From positions 1-64,000 of the forward strand of contig JAQXBF010000004.1 in NCBI GenBank assembly GCA_029252555.1: a stretch of DNA of 64,000 nucleotides, read 5' to 3'. Shown piece after piece: positions 7,932 through 17,021 of this stretch (within the stretch, counting starts at the first letter, position 1; every line of letters begins with the position of its first letter). The notes beneath the pieces are model-generated. The model saw nothing but the letters and a program-made list of their open reading frames with translations. It did not search any database and was not told the origin of the DNA. Both the position numbers and the translations under genes were made by a program. The DNA comes from Porticoccaceae bacterium (GTDB lineage: Bacteria; Pseudomonadota; Gammaproteobacteria; Pseudomonadales; Porticoccaceae).

Positions 7932-8588
7932 TTAATTACGTAAAGAAATTATGTCCCAGCCCCGCTTGCTCGCTTCGTCACGCAAGGGCTCGTCTGGGTC
8001 TACTGCAACGGGGTGAGTTACCTGCAATAGCAGTGGCAGATCATTGATAGAGTCCGAGTAGAAGTAGCTGCCCTCAGACTGTTCATTGTTTTCAGCCAGC
8101 CATTGGTTGAAGCGTTCGACTTTGCCTTCCTTATAGGTGGGGGTGCCGACAATGTTACCTGTGTAGCGGCCATCAACTATTTCAGGGTCTGTGGCCAATA
8201 ATTCATTGACCCCCAGAGACTGGCAAATCGGCTCGACGATAAAGCGATTAGTCGACGTAATTATTAGCAGGCGATCACCGGCGTCCCGATGCCGTTGAAT
8301 TAAATCACTGGCTTTGTTTAGGCGCATTGGCTCGATAACGGCCTGCATAAATTCATTGTGTAGCAGTTGCAGTTCGGCGCTGGGAATTTGCGCTAGTGGG
8401 GCCAGTGAAAAATCGAGGTAGGCATATATATCCAGGCAGCCCGCTTCATAGTCCTGATAAAAGCGGTCGTTCATCATACGGTAATACTCAACGTCTACCT
8501 TGTTTTTGGCTACCAAGAATTCACCCCAGCCATGGTCGCTATCCCCTGCAATCAATGTGTTATCCAGATCAAAGATTGCCAGGGCCAT
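7932..8588 (-). CDS. HAD-IB family phosphatase (candidate histidinol-phosphatase)
   Basis: A 218-residue SerB-like HAD hydrolase. Motif I is FDLDNTLIAGD near the N-terminus, motif II is the ITSTN segment, the motif III lysine lies in TYKEGKVERF, and motif IV is YSDSINDLPLL. The helical cap between motifs I and II is of the C1 type. The family includes phosphoserine phosphatases and, for the Pseudomonas homologue encoded beside rppH, a reported histidinol-phosphate phosphatase. The same neighbour (rppH-ptsP, divergent) is present here, so histidine biosynthesis is a reasonable but unproven role. Confidence 0.82.
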   Translation of the reverse strand: MALAIFDLDNTLIAGDSDHGWGEFLVAKNKVDVEYYRMMNDRFYQDYEAGCLDIYAYLDFSLAPLAQIPSAELQLLHNEFMQAVIEPMRLNKASDLIQRHRDAGDRLLIITSTNRFIVEPICQSLGVNELLATDPEIVDGRYTGNIVGTPTYKEGKVERFNQWLAENNEQSEGSYFYSDSINDLPLLLQVTHPVAVDPDEPLRDEASKRGWDIISLRN

Positions 8589-8735
8589 AGGATTGTTCTC
8601 GTCAGTCAGAAAAGGTTAATTAAACGCAGATGCAGGATAGCGATGATGTAAGATGGTCTCAAGAGAAAATTGCTGGTCCTCCAAGACTGTGGAACAATAG
8701 TCCGCTGATAATTGATTAAAGAAGGAATAGCTTAC

Positions 8736-9233
8736 GTGGTTGATAAGGACGGTTTTCGCGCAAATGTTGCTATGATCATCAGTGATGGTCAGGGCAGAGT
8801 ATTTTGGGCGAAAAGGCTGGGGCAAAAAGCCTGGCAGTTTCCTCAGGGCGGCGTCAGCGCAGGTGAGTCTGCTGAGCAGGCGCTTTATCGTGAGTTATAC
8901 GAAGAAGTTGGCCTTGAATCTACCGACGTAAAAATTGTCCAGCGCAGCAAAAAATGGCTACGCTATCATATTCCTGTGCAGATGCAGCGCAAAAACTCCA
9001 AGCCTCTGTGTGTCGGGCAAAAGCAAAAATGGTTTTATCTGCAATTGACTGGCGATAGTAATAAAGTGCGTTTTGACGCTACTGGCACCCCGGAGTTTGA
9101 TGGTTGGGAATGGGTTAATTATTGGTATCCCGTCGAATCTGTTGTCTCGTTTAAGCGCAATGTCTATCGCAATGCTCTAATGGAATTTTCCTCGGCCAAC
9201 GCGCGCTTTGAAAAGCGTAGTCGAGGGCGGTAA
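8736..9233 (+). CDS. rppH: RNA pyrophosphohydrolase RppH
   Basis: Removes pyrophosphate from the 5' end of mRNA, starting RNase E-dependent decay. The Nudix box is exact (GGVSAGE at its start, RELYEEVGL at its end), and CVGQKQKWF and TPEFDGWEWVNYWYPVE are RppH hallmarks. GTG 8736 is chosen because it gives the family start VDKDGFRANV and has an AAGGA site 9 bases upstream; a TTG at 8712 is also in frame. Length 165 residues. Its stop abuts the ptsP ATG with no gap, so the two are translationally coupled, as in many gammaproteobacteria. Confidence 0.95.
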   Translation: MVDKDGFRANVAMIISDGQGRVFWAKRLGQKAWQFPQGGVSAGESAEQALYRELYEEVGLESTDVKIVQRSKKWLRYHIPVQMQRKNSKPLCVGQKQKWFYLQLTGDSNKVRFDATGTPEFDGWEWVNYWYPVESVVSFKRNVYRNALMEFSSANARFEKRSRGR

Positions 9234-11549
9234 ATGGATATGCTCAGTTCCCTGAGAACCATAGTCCAAGAGGTCAATAGCGCCCGCAATTTGCCCCAGG
9301 TGCTAAATATTATTGTTAAAGAGGTGCGCGCCTCAATGCAGGCGGGCGTCTGCTCTGTTTATCTATTTGATGAAACCGACGAACGCTATGTACTGATGGC
9401 GACTGAAGGGTTGCGCGAAGAGTCGATTGGTAAAATTCGTCTGTCCATGCGCGAGGGTCTGGTGGGCCTAGTGGCCGCGAAAGAAGAGCCTCTTAATCTT
9501 GACGATGCCGATCAGCATCCCAACTTCGCCTATTTTGAAGAGTCCGGCGAAGCCCCTTTCCATTCTTTTCTCGGTGTGCCAATTATTCACCACCGCAAGG
9601 TGCTGGGAGTATTGGTGCTGCAACAGCAAACCCAGCGCCGTTTTGCCTCGGAAGAAGAGGCCTTTGTGGTGACCGTCTGTGCCCAGCTGTCTGGTGCTAT
9701 TGCCCATGCAGAGGCTACCGGCGCATTGCGCAAGCTGGCCTCGGCGGGGCGCGGCAAAAGCCGCGAGGCAATGTTTCGTGGCATTCCCAGTGCGCCAGGT
9801 GTGGGTATTGGCCGAGTGGTGCTGGTTGCCACTAATACTGATCTCACCTCGGTGCCAGAGAGGTTCACCAATAACCCAGCGTCTGAAGTCGAGATATTTC
9901 GCCGTGCGCTAACGGCGGCTAAAAAGGACATGCGCAATCTGAGCGATGGCCTGGTCAACAAGCTGAGCTCCGAAGAGCTGGCCCTGTTCGATGTGTATAT
10001 TCGCATGCTAGACGATAGCTCTCTCGGTGGTGAGGTGATCGCTGCCATTACCGCCGGTCAGACTGCTCAGAGTGCTTGGAGCTCGGTCATTCTCAAACAT
10101 GTGCGCACCTTCCGACAGATGGAGGACCCCTATCTGCGTGAGCGCGCGGCGGATGTTAATGACCTGGGTAAGCGGGTATTGGGTTATCTGCAAACCAGCG
10201 ATAAGAAAGAGCTGCCCATGCCCCGCCGAGTGGTGTTGGTTGGAGAAGATCTATCGGCAACAGCGCTGGCAGACATTCCAGTCAATCGTTTGGTGGGGAT
10301 TATCTCGCTGAAGGGTTCGAGCAATTCCCATATGGCGATTGTGGGGCGTGCGCTAGGTATTCCCACGGTGATGGGTGCGATAGATTTGCCCTGGGCTGAG
10401 TTAGAAGGCCAAGAATTAATTGTCGATGGCTTTACCGGTGACGTGGTCAGCAGTGCGACCCGCACTGTGCGTCGGTCCTATCTGCAGCGCCAGCGCGAAG
10501 AAAAAATACTCACCAAAGATTTAGAAAAGCTGCGGGATATACCCTGCATTACACCTGATGGTTTTCGCTTCTCCCTGTGGGTCAATACTGGGCTGCGCCA
10601 AGACACCATGATGTCGCTTAAAAGTGGCGCGGAAGCAGTTGGCTTGTTCCGCACTGAGATGCCGTTTTTAATGCGTTCAAGCTTTCCCACAGAAGACGAG
10701 CAGGTTGCTATTTACCGTGAGCAGCTGGTGGAGTTTTCGCCGCGGCCGGTGACTATGCGCACCTTAGATATTGGTGGCGATAAAGACTTGCCCTATTTCC
10801 CAATCGAAGAGGAAAACCCGTTTTTGGGTTGGCGAGGTATTCGTATTTCTCTGGATCATCCAGAGATATTTCTGGTGCAGATTCGCGCTCTGTTGCGGGC
10901 TAGTCAGGGCACTAATAATTTACGCATTATGCTGCCCATGATCAGCAACGTGCCGGAGCTAGACCGTGCCCTTGAGTTGATTGATCGGGCCTATCGCGAG
11001 CTGACCCTAGAAGAAGGTTATCAAATTGAGCGGCCGCCAGTTGGGGCCATGATCGAGGTGCCTGCAGCGGTTTATCAGGTCAAAGAAATTGGTCGCCGGG
11101 TCGACTTTTTGTCTGTGGGAACCAATGATCTCACTCAGTATCTTCTGGCTGTAGACCGCAATAACCCGCGAGTCGCAGACCTTTATCACAGTCTGCATCC
11201 GGCGGTTTTGCGTGCTCTCAAGGTAATTTATGAGCAGGCTTCTTCGGTCAACTGCCAACTCAGTGTCTGTGGTGAGATGGCCGGCGACCCGCTCAGTGCG
11301 GTGGTATTGCTAGGGCTTGGCTATGAGAATTTCTCGATGAGCGCGAGCACCTTGCTGAGGGTAAAATCGATGTTGCTTAATGTCACCCGCAAAGAGGCCA
11401 GAGAAATGGTCAAGCGTGCGTTGCGCCTGTCGGATGCCGCATCTGTTGCCCAGTTTATCTCGGACTCATTGGATCAGCCGGAAGTGGCTAAACTGATTCG
11501 TCCCTCCAGAGCCAATCAGCGCTCACAGGCGTTAAAGGTAAAAGTCTGA
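9234..11549 (+). CDS. ptsP: Phosphoenolpyruvate-protein phosphotransferase PtsP (enzyme I-Ntr)
   Basis: First phosphotransferase of the nitrogen-type PTS: takes phosphate from PEP and passes it to NPr. The 771 residues comprise an N-terminal GAF domain (about 1-160), the PEP-utilising N-terminal and swivelling domains with phosphoryl-acceptor His366 in SSNSHMAIVG, and the C-terminal PEP-binding TIM barrel with RTEMPFLMR, GGDKDLPYFP and the CGEMAGDP active-site Cys motif. The GAF domain is thought to sense glutamine/2-oxoglutarate status. The start codon directly follows the rppH stop. The last 34 bases overlap the convergent NRDE gene. Confidence 0.96.
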   Translation: MDMLSSLRTIVQEVNSARNLPQVLNIIVKEVRASMQAGVCSVYLFDETDERYVLMATEGLREESIGKIRLSMREGLVGLVAAKEEPLNLDDADQHPNFAYFEESGEAPFHSFLGVPIIHHRKVLGVLVLQQQTQRRFASEEEAFVVTVCAQLSGAIAHAEATGALRKLASAGRGKSREAMFRGIPSAPGVGIGRVVLVATNTDLTSVPERFTNNPASEVEIFRRALTAAKKDMRNLSDGLVNKLSSEELALFDVYIRMLDDSSLGGEVIAAITAGQTAQSAWSSVILKHVRTFRQMEDPYLRERAADVNDLGKRVLGYLQTSDKKELPMPRRVVLVGEDLSATALADIPVNRLVGIISLKGSSNSHMAIVGRALGIPTVMGAIDLPWAELEGQELIVDGFTGDVVSSATRTVRRSYLQRQREEKILTKDLEKLRDIPCITPDGFRFSLWVNTGLRQDTMMSLKSGAEAVGLFRTEMPFLMRSSFPTEDEQVAIYREQLVEFSPRPVTMRTLDIGGDKDLPYFPIEEENPFLGWRGIRISLDHPEIFLVQIRALLRASQGTNNLRIMLPMISNVPELDRALELIDRAYRELTLEEGYQIERPPVGAMIEVPAAVYQVKEIGRRVDFLSVGTNDLTQYLLAVDRNNPRVADLYHSLHPAVLRALKVIYEQASSVNCQLSVCGEMAGDPLSAVVLLGLGYENFSMSASTLLRVKSMLLNVTRKEAREMVKRALRLSDAASVAQFISDSLDQPEVAKLIRPSRANQRSQALKVKV

Positions 11550-12301
11550 GACTCTAGTGTTTCCCCAGCCTCGTACGTTTGTTCTGCTACAGATATCTCT
11601 GCGGAGGCCGAAATTATGATGGCGGCTGAGGCCCTCGTGCCATAACCATCGGCAACAATAAAAGGCGATGACAGCAAGGTTTCCCATTCCTGGGGTACAC
11701 CGGTATTAGGCAGCAATTCCGGGGCGTAGGTTTTCTGTAGTGACAGGGTCGCCATCAGCTGTTTCAAATAGGAACTGTCTACGCTAGCGCTATTAATAAC
11801 CTCTTCAAGTTGCTCGCGGGCATGAACAACCTTAGGCCATGGACTATCCAATGTGCTATTGCTCAGGGCATAGACTCCGGGCTGCAATTTTTGTGGGGCC
11901 AGATTTTCATAGTTATTTAGGTAGACCAGATTGTCACCGTCGAAGAGGACCAGATTAAAGCCACCATATTCGGATGCGCCTGGGCCTAACGCGTTGGCCC
12001 AGTCCATTGCGCCCTGGCCCGACAATAAAAAATCGGTCACCAAGTTACCCCGAGACAGAGGTTTTGATTCCATAACACCGTTTTCATCCACATAGCGGTA
12101 GTTGGTGACTGCGGCGAAGCGACCATTGCGCGACAGGCCCAACCAGGTACCTCCCGCCTCGAGATCCTTGCCTGCGAGAATAGGCTCATCTGACCACCAG
12201 TGCATAGGCATGGTGGGGCGTGGATAAAATTCGTCGCGATTAGAGGTGATAATCAACGGCGTATCGGCTTGGGTTTTATAGGCAAAGGCGAGTAGACACA
12301 T
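11516..12301 (-). CDS. NRDE family protein (TANGO2-like)
   Basis: A 261-residue member of the NRDE (TANGO2) family. It starts MCLLAFAYK with the family's conserved Cys2 and carries the name-giving NRDEFYPRP at about residue 20, followed by AGKDLEAGGTWLGLSRNGRFAAVTNYR. The fold resembles N-terminal-nucleophile hydrolases; function is poorly known, with a role in haem or lipid handling proposed for the eukaryotic homologue. Its 3' end overlaps the end of ptsP by 34 bases on the opposite strand. It is divergent from lgt. Confidence 0.88.
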   Translation of the reverse strand: MCLLAFAYKTQADTPLIITSNRDEFYPRPTMPMHWWSDEPILAGKDLEAGGTWLGLSRNGRFAAVTNYRYVDENGVMESKPLSRGNLVTDFLLSGQGAMDWANALGPGASEYGGFNLVLFDGDNLVYLNNYENLAPQKLQPGVYALSNSTLDSPWPKVVHAREQLEEVINSASVDSSYLKQLMATLSLQKTYAPELLPNTGVPQEWETLLSSPFIVADGYGTRASAAIIISASAEISVAEQTYEAGETLESQTFTFNACER

Positions 12302-12405
12302 GCGCAGCAGTGTAACTATTTATGCCTCGCAGTAATATCCCGCTTGGCGCACTACCGCAGAAACCGCTATTATCTGCGCTTAAATTGATAGGGGCACAAA
12401 CGAGC

Positions 12406-13224
12406 ATGCTAACTCATCCAGCCATAGACCCAATCGCGATTTCTCTGGGGCCATTGCAGATTCATTGGTACGGCATCATGTATCTACTGGCCTTCGCTAC
12501 AGCTTGGTTTTTGGCTGGGCGCAATGCTCAGCGACCCTGGTCACCGGTAGCTAAAACTCAAGTGGAAGATCTGATTGTCTATGGCGCTTGGGGCGTGATT
12601 TTGGGCGGGCGTCTGGGCTACATGTTTTTCTACAATGCAGATAAATGGCTGGCCGACCCCGCTATGTTGTTGCGAATTTGGGAAGGTGGCATGTCTTTCC
12701 ATGGTGGGTTAATTGGTGTTGCCCTGGCTATCTTTACCTATGCTCGTAAACATCAGCTATCGTTCCTTAGCCTAGCCGACTTTGCCGTGCCTCTGGTACC
12801 TGCGGGCCTGTTCTACGGGCGTCTGGGCAATTTTATTGGCCAGGAGCTCTATGGCCGGCCTACAGACCAGCCTTGGGGAATGGTTTTTCCGGCTGACCCA
12901 ACCCAGCTTGCTCGCCACCCATCTCAGCTCTATGAGGCATTCCTTGAGGGCTTGGTACTGTTCTTTGTTATCACCTGGTTTGCGCGCAAACCGCGATTGG
13001 CTGGTGAAGTCACAGGGATATTCTTGGTGCTCTATGGCTGTTTCCGCTTTATGGTTGAATTTGTTCGCGAGGCCGATGCGCAGTTTGCTGGTCAGTCGGC
13101 AATGATGGAGTCCTTGAATTGGATGACCCGCGGCCAGGCCCTCTGCGTTCCTATGGTTTTATTGGGGCTATGGTTTATGCGTAAAACTTTGCAGCGCCTG
13201 ATGGCAAGACCTGTAACTCACTAA
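12406..13224 (+). CDS. lgt: Prolipoprotein diacylglyceryl transferase
   Basis: Transfers diacylglycerol from phosphatidylglycerol to the lipobox Cys of prolipoproteins in the inner membrane; first step of lipoprotein maturation. About seven transmembrane segments. Family motifs are present: [32 protein letters not shown], and [17 protein letters not shown] with its essential Arg/Asn region. ATG 12406 gives the family start [21 protein letters not shown]; an in-frame ATG 84 bases upstream would add a segment with no homology that I recognise. Precedes thyA and folA, a common gammaproteobacterial order. Confidence 0.95.
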   Translation: MLTHPAIDPIAISLGPLQIHWYGIMYLLAFATAWFLAGRNAQRPWSPVAKTQVEDLIVYGAWGVILGGRLGYMFFYNADKWLADPAMLLRIWEGGMSFHGGLIGVALAIFTYARKHQLSFLSLADFAVPLVPAGLFYGRLGNFIGQELYGRPTDQPWGMVFPADPTQLARHPSQLYEAFLEGLVLFFVITWFARKPRLAGEVTGIFLVLYGCFRFMVEFVREADAQFAGQSAMMESLNWMTRGQALCVPMVLLGLWFMRKTLQRLMARPVTH

Positions 13225-13240
13225 GACTGGAACACCGGCA

Positions 13241-14146
13241 ATGAAACAGTACCTAGATTTAGTTCGTCATATCCGCGATCAGGGTATGAAAAAAGAAGAT
13301 CGCACGGGCACGGGCACATTAAGCGTGTTTGGCTATCAGATGCGTTTTGATCTGGCGGAGGGGTTTCCGCTGGTGACCAGTAAAAAGGTTCACCTCAAGT
13401 CAATTCTCCACGAGCTGCTGTGGTTTATCCGCGGCGATACCAATATTCGCTATCTGGTTGAAAACGGCGTTGGCATCTGGAATGACTGGCCCTACCAGAG
13501 CTGGTTGCGGGAAACGGGCCAAGACAGTGACTATGAGATGTATTCGCCGGAGTGGAAGGCGAAGATGAAAGAGTTTATAGAACAGATTAAAACTGATGCT
13601 GCTTTTGCTGAGCAGTATGGGGACCTTGGCCCTGTCTACGGCCATCAGTGGCGCAATTTTGAAGGGGTGGACCAACTTGCTCAGCTAGTTGATGATATAA
13701 AAACCAACCCGGACTCTCGCCGTTTAATTGTGTCGGCCTGGAACCCCAAAGATATTCCGATCATGGTCAAGTCTGGGCTGCCACCCTGCCACAGTCTGTT
13801 TCAGTTCTATGTGATCGATGGGCGTTTATCCTGCCAGCTCTATCAGCGCAGCGCAGATGTTTTCCTAGGGGTGCCTTTTAATATCGCTTCCTATGCCATA
13901 TTGACCATGATGATTGCCCAGGTGACCGGCCTTGAGCCAGGGGATTTTGTACATACCTTTGGTGATGCCCATCTTTACACCAATCATATGGATCAGATGG
14001 AGGAGCAGTTGTCGCGCTCAACCTTCCCTTTGCCAAAGCTATCGCTAAATCCAGAGGTCGATAATCTATTTGATTTTGTGTTCGAGGATTTCCAGTTGCT
14101 CGGCTATGAATCCCATGGGCCGATCTCCGCCCCAGTGGCCGTTTAA
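13241..14146 (+). CDS. thyA: Thymidylate synthase
   Basis: Methylates dUMP to dTMP using methylene-tetrahydrofolate, giving dihydrofolate. The catalytic Cys183 is in [12 protein letters not shown], with [17 protein letters not shown] and DAHLYTNH as further signatures and the N-terminal DRTGTGT loop. At 301 residues it is longer than the 264 of E. coli because of an insertion around residues 85-125 ([17 protein letters not shown] region), a feature of the longer ThyA type. Starts 16 bases after lgt and is followed by folA, which regenerates tetrahydrofolate from its product. Confidence 0.97.
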   Translation: MKQYLDLVRHIRDQGMKKEDRTGTGTLSVFGYQMRFDLAEGFPLVTSKKVHLKSILHELLWFIRGDTNIRYLVENGVGIWNDWPYQSWLRETGQDSDYEMYSPEWKAKMKEFIEQIKTDAAFAEQYGDLGPVYGHQWRNFEGVDQLAQLVDDIKTNPDSRRLIVSAWNPKDIPIMVKSGLPPCHSLFQFYVIDGRLSCQLYQRSADVFLGVPFNIASYAILTMMIAQVTGLEPGDFVHTFGDAHLYTNHMDQMEEQLSRSTFPLPKLSLNPEVDNLFDFVFEDFQLLGYESHGPISAPVAV

Positions 14147-14158
14147 TAAGGACCAACA

Positions 14159-14656
14159 ATGAAGCTTTCTCTCATAGTCGCGGTAAGCCGCAATGGCGTG
14201 ATTGGTATTGATAATCAGCTGCCCTGGCATCTGCCGGAAGATCTTAAGTATTTTAAGTCGGTGACTATGGGTAAGCCGCTAATTATGGGGCGCAAAACCT
14301 ATGACAGTATTGGCCGCCCTCTGCCGGGCAGAACTAATATTGTGGTGACCCGAGATGCCAGCTGGCAGGCTTCTGGCGTAGAGGTGGCAAAGTCGCTGGA
14401 GGCTTCTATGAGTCTGGGCCAGAAGGCCTGCCTAGACGCTGAGGCTGATGAGATTATGGTGATTGGTGGTGAGCAAATTTACCGTATGACTCTGCCCGCA
14501 GCAGACCGCCTGTATCTCACTCAGGTGGACGCTGAGGTTGAGGGTGATGCGTTTTTCCCAGAGGTAGATTTTAGCCAGTGGAAGCAGGTTAATGAATTAC
14601 TGCCAGAGCTGACCGATACCCACCCCTATCGATTTCTTCAGTTCGATCGCATTTAG
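14159..14656 (+). CDS. folA: Dihydrofolate reductase
   Basis: Reduces dihydrofolate to tetrahydrofolate with NADPH. The 165 residues start SLIVAVSRNGVIGIDNQLPWHLPEDLKYFK, with the Met20-type loop and the acidic active-site residue in LPEDLKYF, then GRKTYDSIGRPLPGR and VIGGEQIYR for NADPH. It is chromosomal type and of normal length (E. coli 159). It lies 12 bases downstream of thyA with an AAGGA site, consistent with one lgt-thyA-folA transcript. Confidence 0.96.
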   Translation: MKLSLIVAVSRNGVIGIDNQLPWHLPEDLKYFKSVTMGKPLIMGRKTYDSIGRPLPGRTNIVVTRDASWQASGVEVAKSLEASMSLGQKACLDAEADEIMVIGGEQIYRMTLPAADRLYLTQVDAEVEGDAFFPEVDFSQWKQVNELLPELTDTHPYRFLQFDRI

Positions 14657-14687
14657 ATAGGCATAATTTTCAAATCTAAGACTCAAA

Positions 14688-14704
14688 TGTTACGTTAGGT
14701 AACA
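14688..14704. promoter_or_regulatory. Palindrome upstream of the TonB operon (possible operator)
   Basis: A perfect inverted repeat TGTTAC-N5-GTAACA of 17 bp in the 220-base gap between folA and the DUF3450 gene. The half-site recurs nearby as TGTTAC at 14771 and GTAAC at 14833. This is the size and symmetry of a dimeric repressor site, but it does not match a regulator motif I know (it is not a good Fur box). The rest of the gap holds no other structure I can support. Confidence 0.3.
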
Positions 14705-14876
14705 GTCACTTCAGTTCTCACTTTTATCCGGTTATTTCCCCTCAGCCAAATTGCTTCTTGAACTATAGACTGTTACAAAGGGGCCCGAAACAAAGCATGT
14801 CTGATGTCGATTGTGTGATTTTTCGATTTTAGGTAACGAAAGATAAATAAACTGGTAGACCCAAATTGAGGGAACT

Positions 14877-15659
14877 ATGAATAAGCAACCACTAAAAGCA
14901 TTGGCCTTTGCCGCCGTTCTTGCTGGTGGTCTGACTGTAGGTGCAGTTCAGGCTTCAGAAGTAAGTGATGTGCTCAAAGCTGGAGCCGCCAAAGTCCAGA
15001 TCGCAAAAACCGCGCAAACCAAAGTTGATCGTATCGCCGATCAAACTGATGGTCTTTTGCAAGAATTCAAACAGGTTAATAAGCAGATCGAATCACTGCG
15101 AGTTTATAACTCACAGCTGGAGCGTCAAATCGATAGCCAGAAGCAAATGATGGCTGAGCTTAAAGAGTCGATCGAGAATGCCACTATTATTGAGCGCGGT
15201 ATCTCGCCATTGATGCTGAGCATGCTAAAAGGCATTGAAGACTTTATTACCCTTGACGTACCGTTTAAGAAAGACCAGCGTCAAGCGGCAATTGCTGACC
15301 TCTATGTCAATATGGATAGCGCCAAGTTCTCTGCGGCGGAAAAATTCCGTCAGATTCTTGAAGTCTATGATATTGAATCCGAATACAGCTTATCTCTAGA
15401 ATCCTATCGCGATCTGATTGATATTAATGCTGACGGCTCTGAAGTAGAAGTAGAGATGCTTCGTGTCGGCCGTGTTGCTCTGATGTATCAGACTAAAGAC
15501 AAATCTCAGACTGGTGCTTGGAATAAAGACACTGGTTCTTGGGAGACTTTGGGTTCTGAGTACCGCAGAGCCGTTGATCAGGGCATCCGCATAGCTAAGA
15601 AGCTATCGCCTCAGGATGTTATGGAGATGCCAATTACAACACCGGAGACAGCACAATGA
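14877..15659 (+). CDS. DUF3450 periplasmic protein of the TonB2-type operon
   Basis: A 260-residue exported protein with a Sec signal peptide (LAFAAVLAGGLTVGAVQA, cleavage after QAS). A coiled-coil helix follows (about 40-110, KQVNKQIESLRVYNSQLERQ), then a globular part with RVGRVALMYQTKDKSQTG, the DUF3450 signature. DUF3450 genes stand first in TonB2-type clusters of Vibrio and relatives. The exact task is unknown; a periplasmic scaffold for the TtpC-ExbBD-TonB complex is my inference. A GAGGGAACT site precedes the ATG, and the TGA overlaps the next ATG (ATGA). Confidence 0.88.
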   Translation: MNKQPLKALAFAAVLAGGLTVGAVQASEVSDVLKAGAAKVQIAKTAQTKVDRIADQTDGLLQEFKQVNKQIESLRVYNSQLERQIDSQKQMMAELKESIENATIIERGISPLMLSMLKGIEDFITLDVPFKKDQRQAAIADLYVNMDSAKFSAAEKFRQILEVYDIESEYSLSLESYRDLIDINADGSEVEVEMLRVGRVALMYQTKDKSQTGAWNKDTGSWETLGSEYRRAVDQGIRIAKKLSPQDVMEMPITTPETAQ

Positions 15660-17020
15660 ATAAATTTGTAAAAGTTTGTGCCGCTTTTGTAGCCGCTGCT
15701 GCTTTTAGCACGCCAGCGCTGGCACAGGATGCAAAGACTCTTGACGAGCTTCTGCAAATGATTGAGAGCGCCAAGATTTCTGAGTCTTCAGAGTATCGCA
15801 AGCGCGAAGCATCGTTTAAAAGCGACCAGCGCAAGCAGGCGCAGCTGTTAAAGCAGGCTCAGAATACTAAGGCCGCTGAAGAGCGTCGCTCTGACCGTCT
15901 AGAGCAGAACATTCGTGATAACGATGTGGTTCTTGCCGGTCTGCGTGAGCAGCGTGACAAGCGTCTGGGCTCTCTTAAAGAGCTGTTTGGCCACCTGACT
16001 GGTGCTGCTGGTGATATTCGCGCCAACTTGAATCAGTCAATTGTTAGTGCTCAGATTCCTGGCCGTACAGAATTCCTCGACGAACTGATTGCCAAGATGA
16101 GTAGTGATACTCGCCTGCCTTCAATCGAAGATATCGAGAAGCTTTGGTACGAGCAGCAGCGTGAAATGATTGAAAGTGCGCGGATTGTTAAGTTCAACCG
16201 TTCCGTACTGCTAGCTAATGGCGAACAGGCTGAGATGGAAGTAGTTCGTGTTGGTACTTACAACCTGATGGCCGATGGTATGTACCTCGAGTACAGCCCA
16301 GAGAATGGTCTTGTATCTGAACTCGCTCGTCAGCCTTCAGATCACCAGGGTAGTGCAGAAGATCTTCAAGAAGCGACTTCAGGGTTCACCAAGGTTGGTC
16401 TGGATCCAACAGGCCCACTGGGTGGCGGTCTGTTGCGTGCTCTGATCAACACTCCAACTCTGGTTGAGCGTTGGCATTATGGTGGTATCGTAGGTTACGT
16501 GATCACCGCTGTATTTGCGGTAGCGATCCTTCTGGCTATCTGGCGCTTTATCGTACTGAGCGGTATGTCTAGCAAGGTATTTAGTCAGCTTAAGTCTGGT
16601 ACTGCAACTGAAGACAATCCTCTTGGTCGCGTACTTAAAGTGGCTGCCAACAACCCAGGCCTTGATGCCGAGTCGTTGGAATTGAAGTTACACGAAGCCG
16701 TGCTTAAAGAGCGTCCGGACATCGAATCAGGTCTCGACCTGCTGAAGATTATCGCGATGGTTGCACCGTTGTTGGGTCTTCTGGGTACAGTAACCGGCAT
16801 GATTATTACCTTCCAGATGATTACTTTGTTTGGTGCGGGCGATCCTAAGGCAATGGCTGGTGGTATTTCTCAGGCACTGATCACTACTGTACTGGGTCTT
16901 GTGGTAGCTATTCCTACCGTACTGATGCACACATTGGTGAACGGCAAAGCTCAACGCATCCTGCATGTTCTTGAAGAGCAAAGTGCGGGCATTGTTGCTG
17001 GTTCCGTAGAGGGTAAATAA
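15656..17020 (+). CDS. TtpC-like MotA/TolQ/ExbB protein with long periplasmic N-terminal domain
   Basis: A 454-residue inner-membrane protein. It has a signal peptide (ending TPALAQD), then a long coiled-coil-rich periplasmic domain (about 25-265) related in layout to the DUF3450 protein (KSDQRKQAQLLKQAQNTK, VVRVGTYNLMADGMYLEY). A C-terminal MotA/TolQ/ExbB domain follows with TM helices near 280-300, 360-385 and 400-425, including LLKIIAMVAPLLGLLGTVTGM. This is the TtpC architecture, which in Vibrio is required for TonB2-dependent iron uptake in addition to ExbB2. Overlaps the DUF3450 stop; followed by exbB after one base. Confidence 0.9.
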   Translation: MNKFVKVCAAFVAAAAFSTPALAQDAKTLDELLQMIESAKISESSEYRKREASFKSDQRKQAQLLKQAQNTKAAEERRSDRLEQNIRDNDVVLAGLREQRDKRLGSLKELFGHLTGAAGDIRANLNQSIVSAQIPGRTEFLDELIAKMSSDTRLPSIEDIEKLWYEQQREMIESARIVKFNRSVLLANGEQAEMEVVRVGTYNLMADGMYLEYSPENGLVSELARQPSDHQGSAEDLQEATSGFTKVGLDPTGPLGGGLLRALINTPTLVERWHYGGIVGYVITAVFAVAILLAIWRFIVLSGMSSKVFSQLKSGTATEDNPLGRVLKVAANNPGLDAESLELKLHEAVLKERPDIESGLDLLKIIAMVAPLLGLLGTVTGMIITFQMITLFGAGDPKAMAGGISQALITTVLGLVVAIPTVLMHTLVNGKAQRILHVLEEQSAGIVAGSVEGK

Positions 17021-17021
17021 G

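Noticed and set aside
14877-15659. DUF3450 gene as a phage tail or chaperone protein
   Set aside because: The coiled coil is superficially similar, but the signal peptide and the TtpC-ExbBD-TonB context give a better explanation, and no phage genes are nearby.
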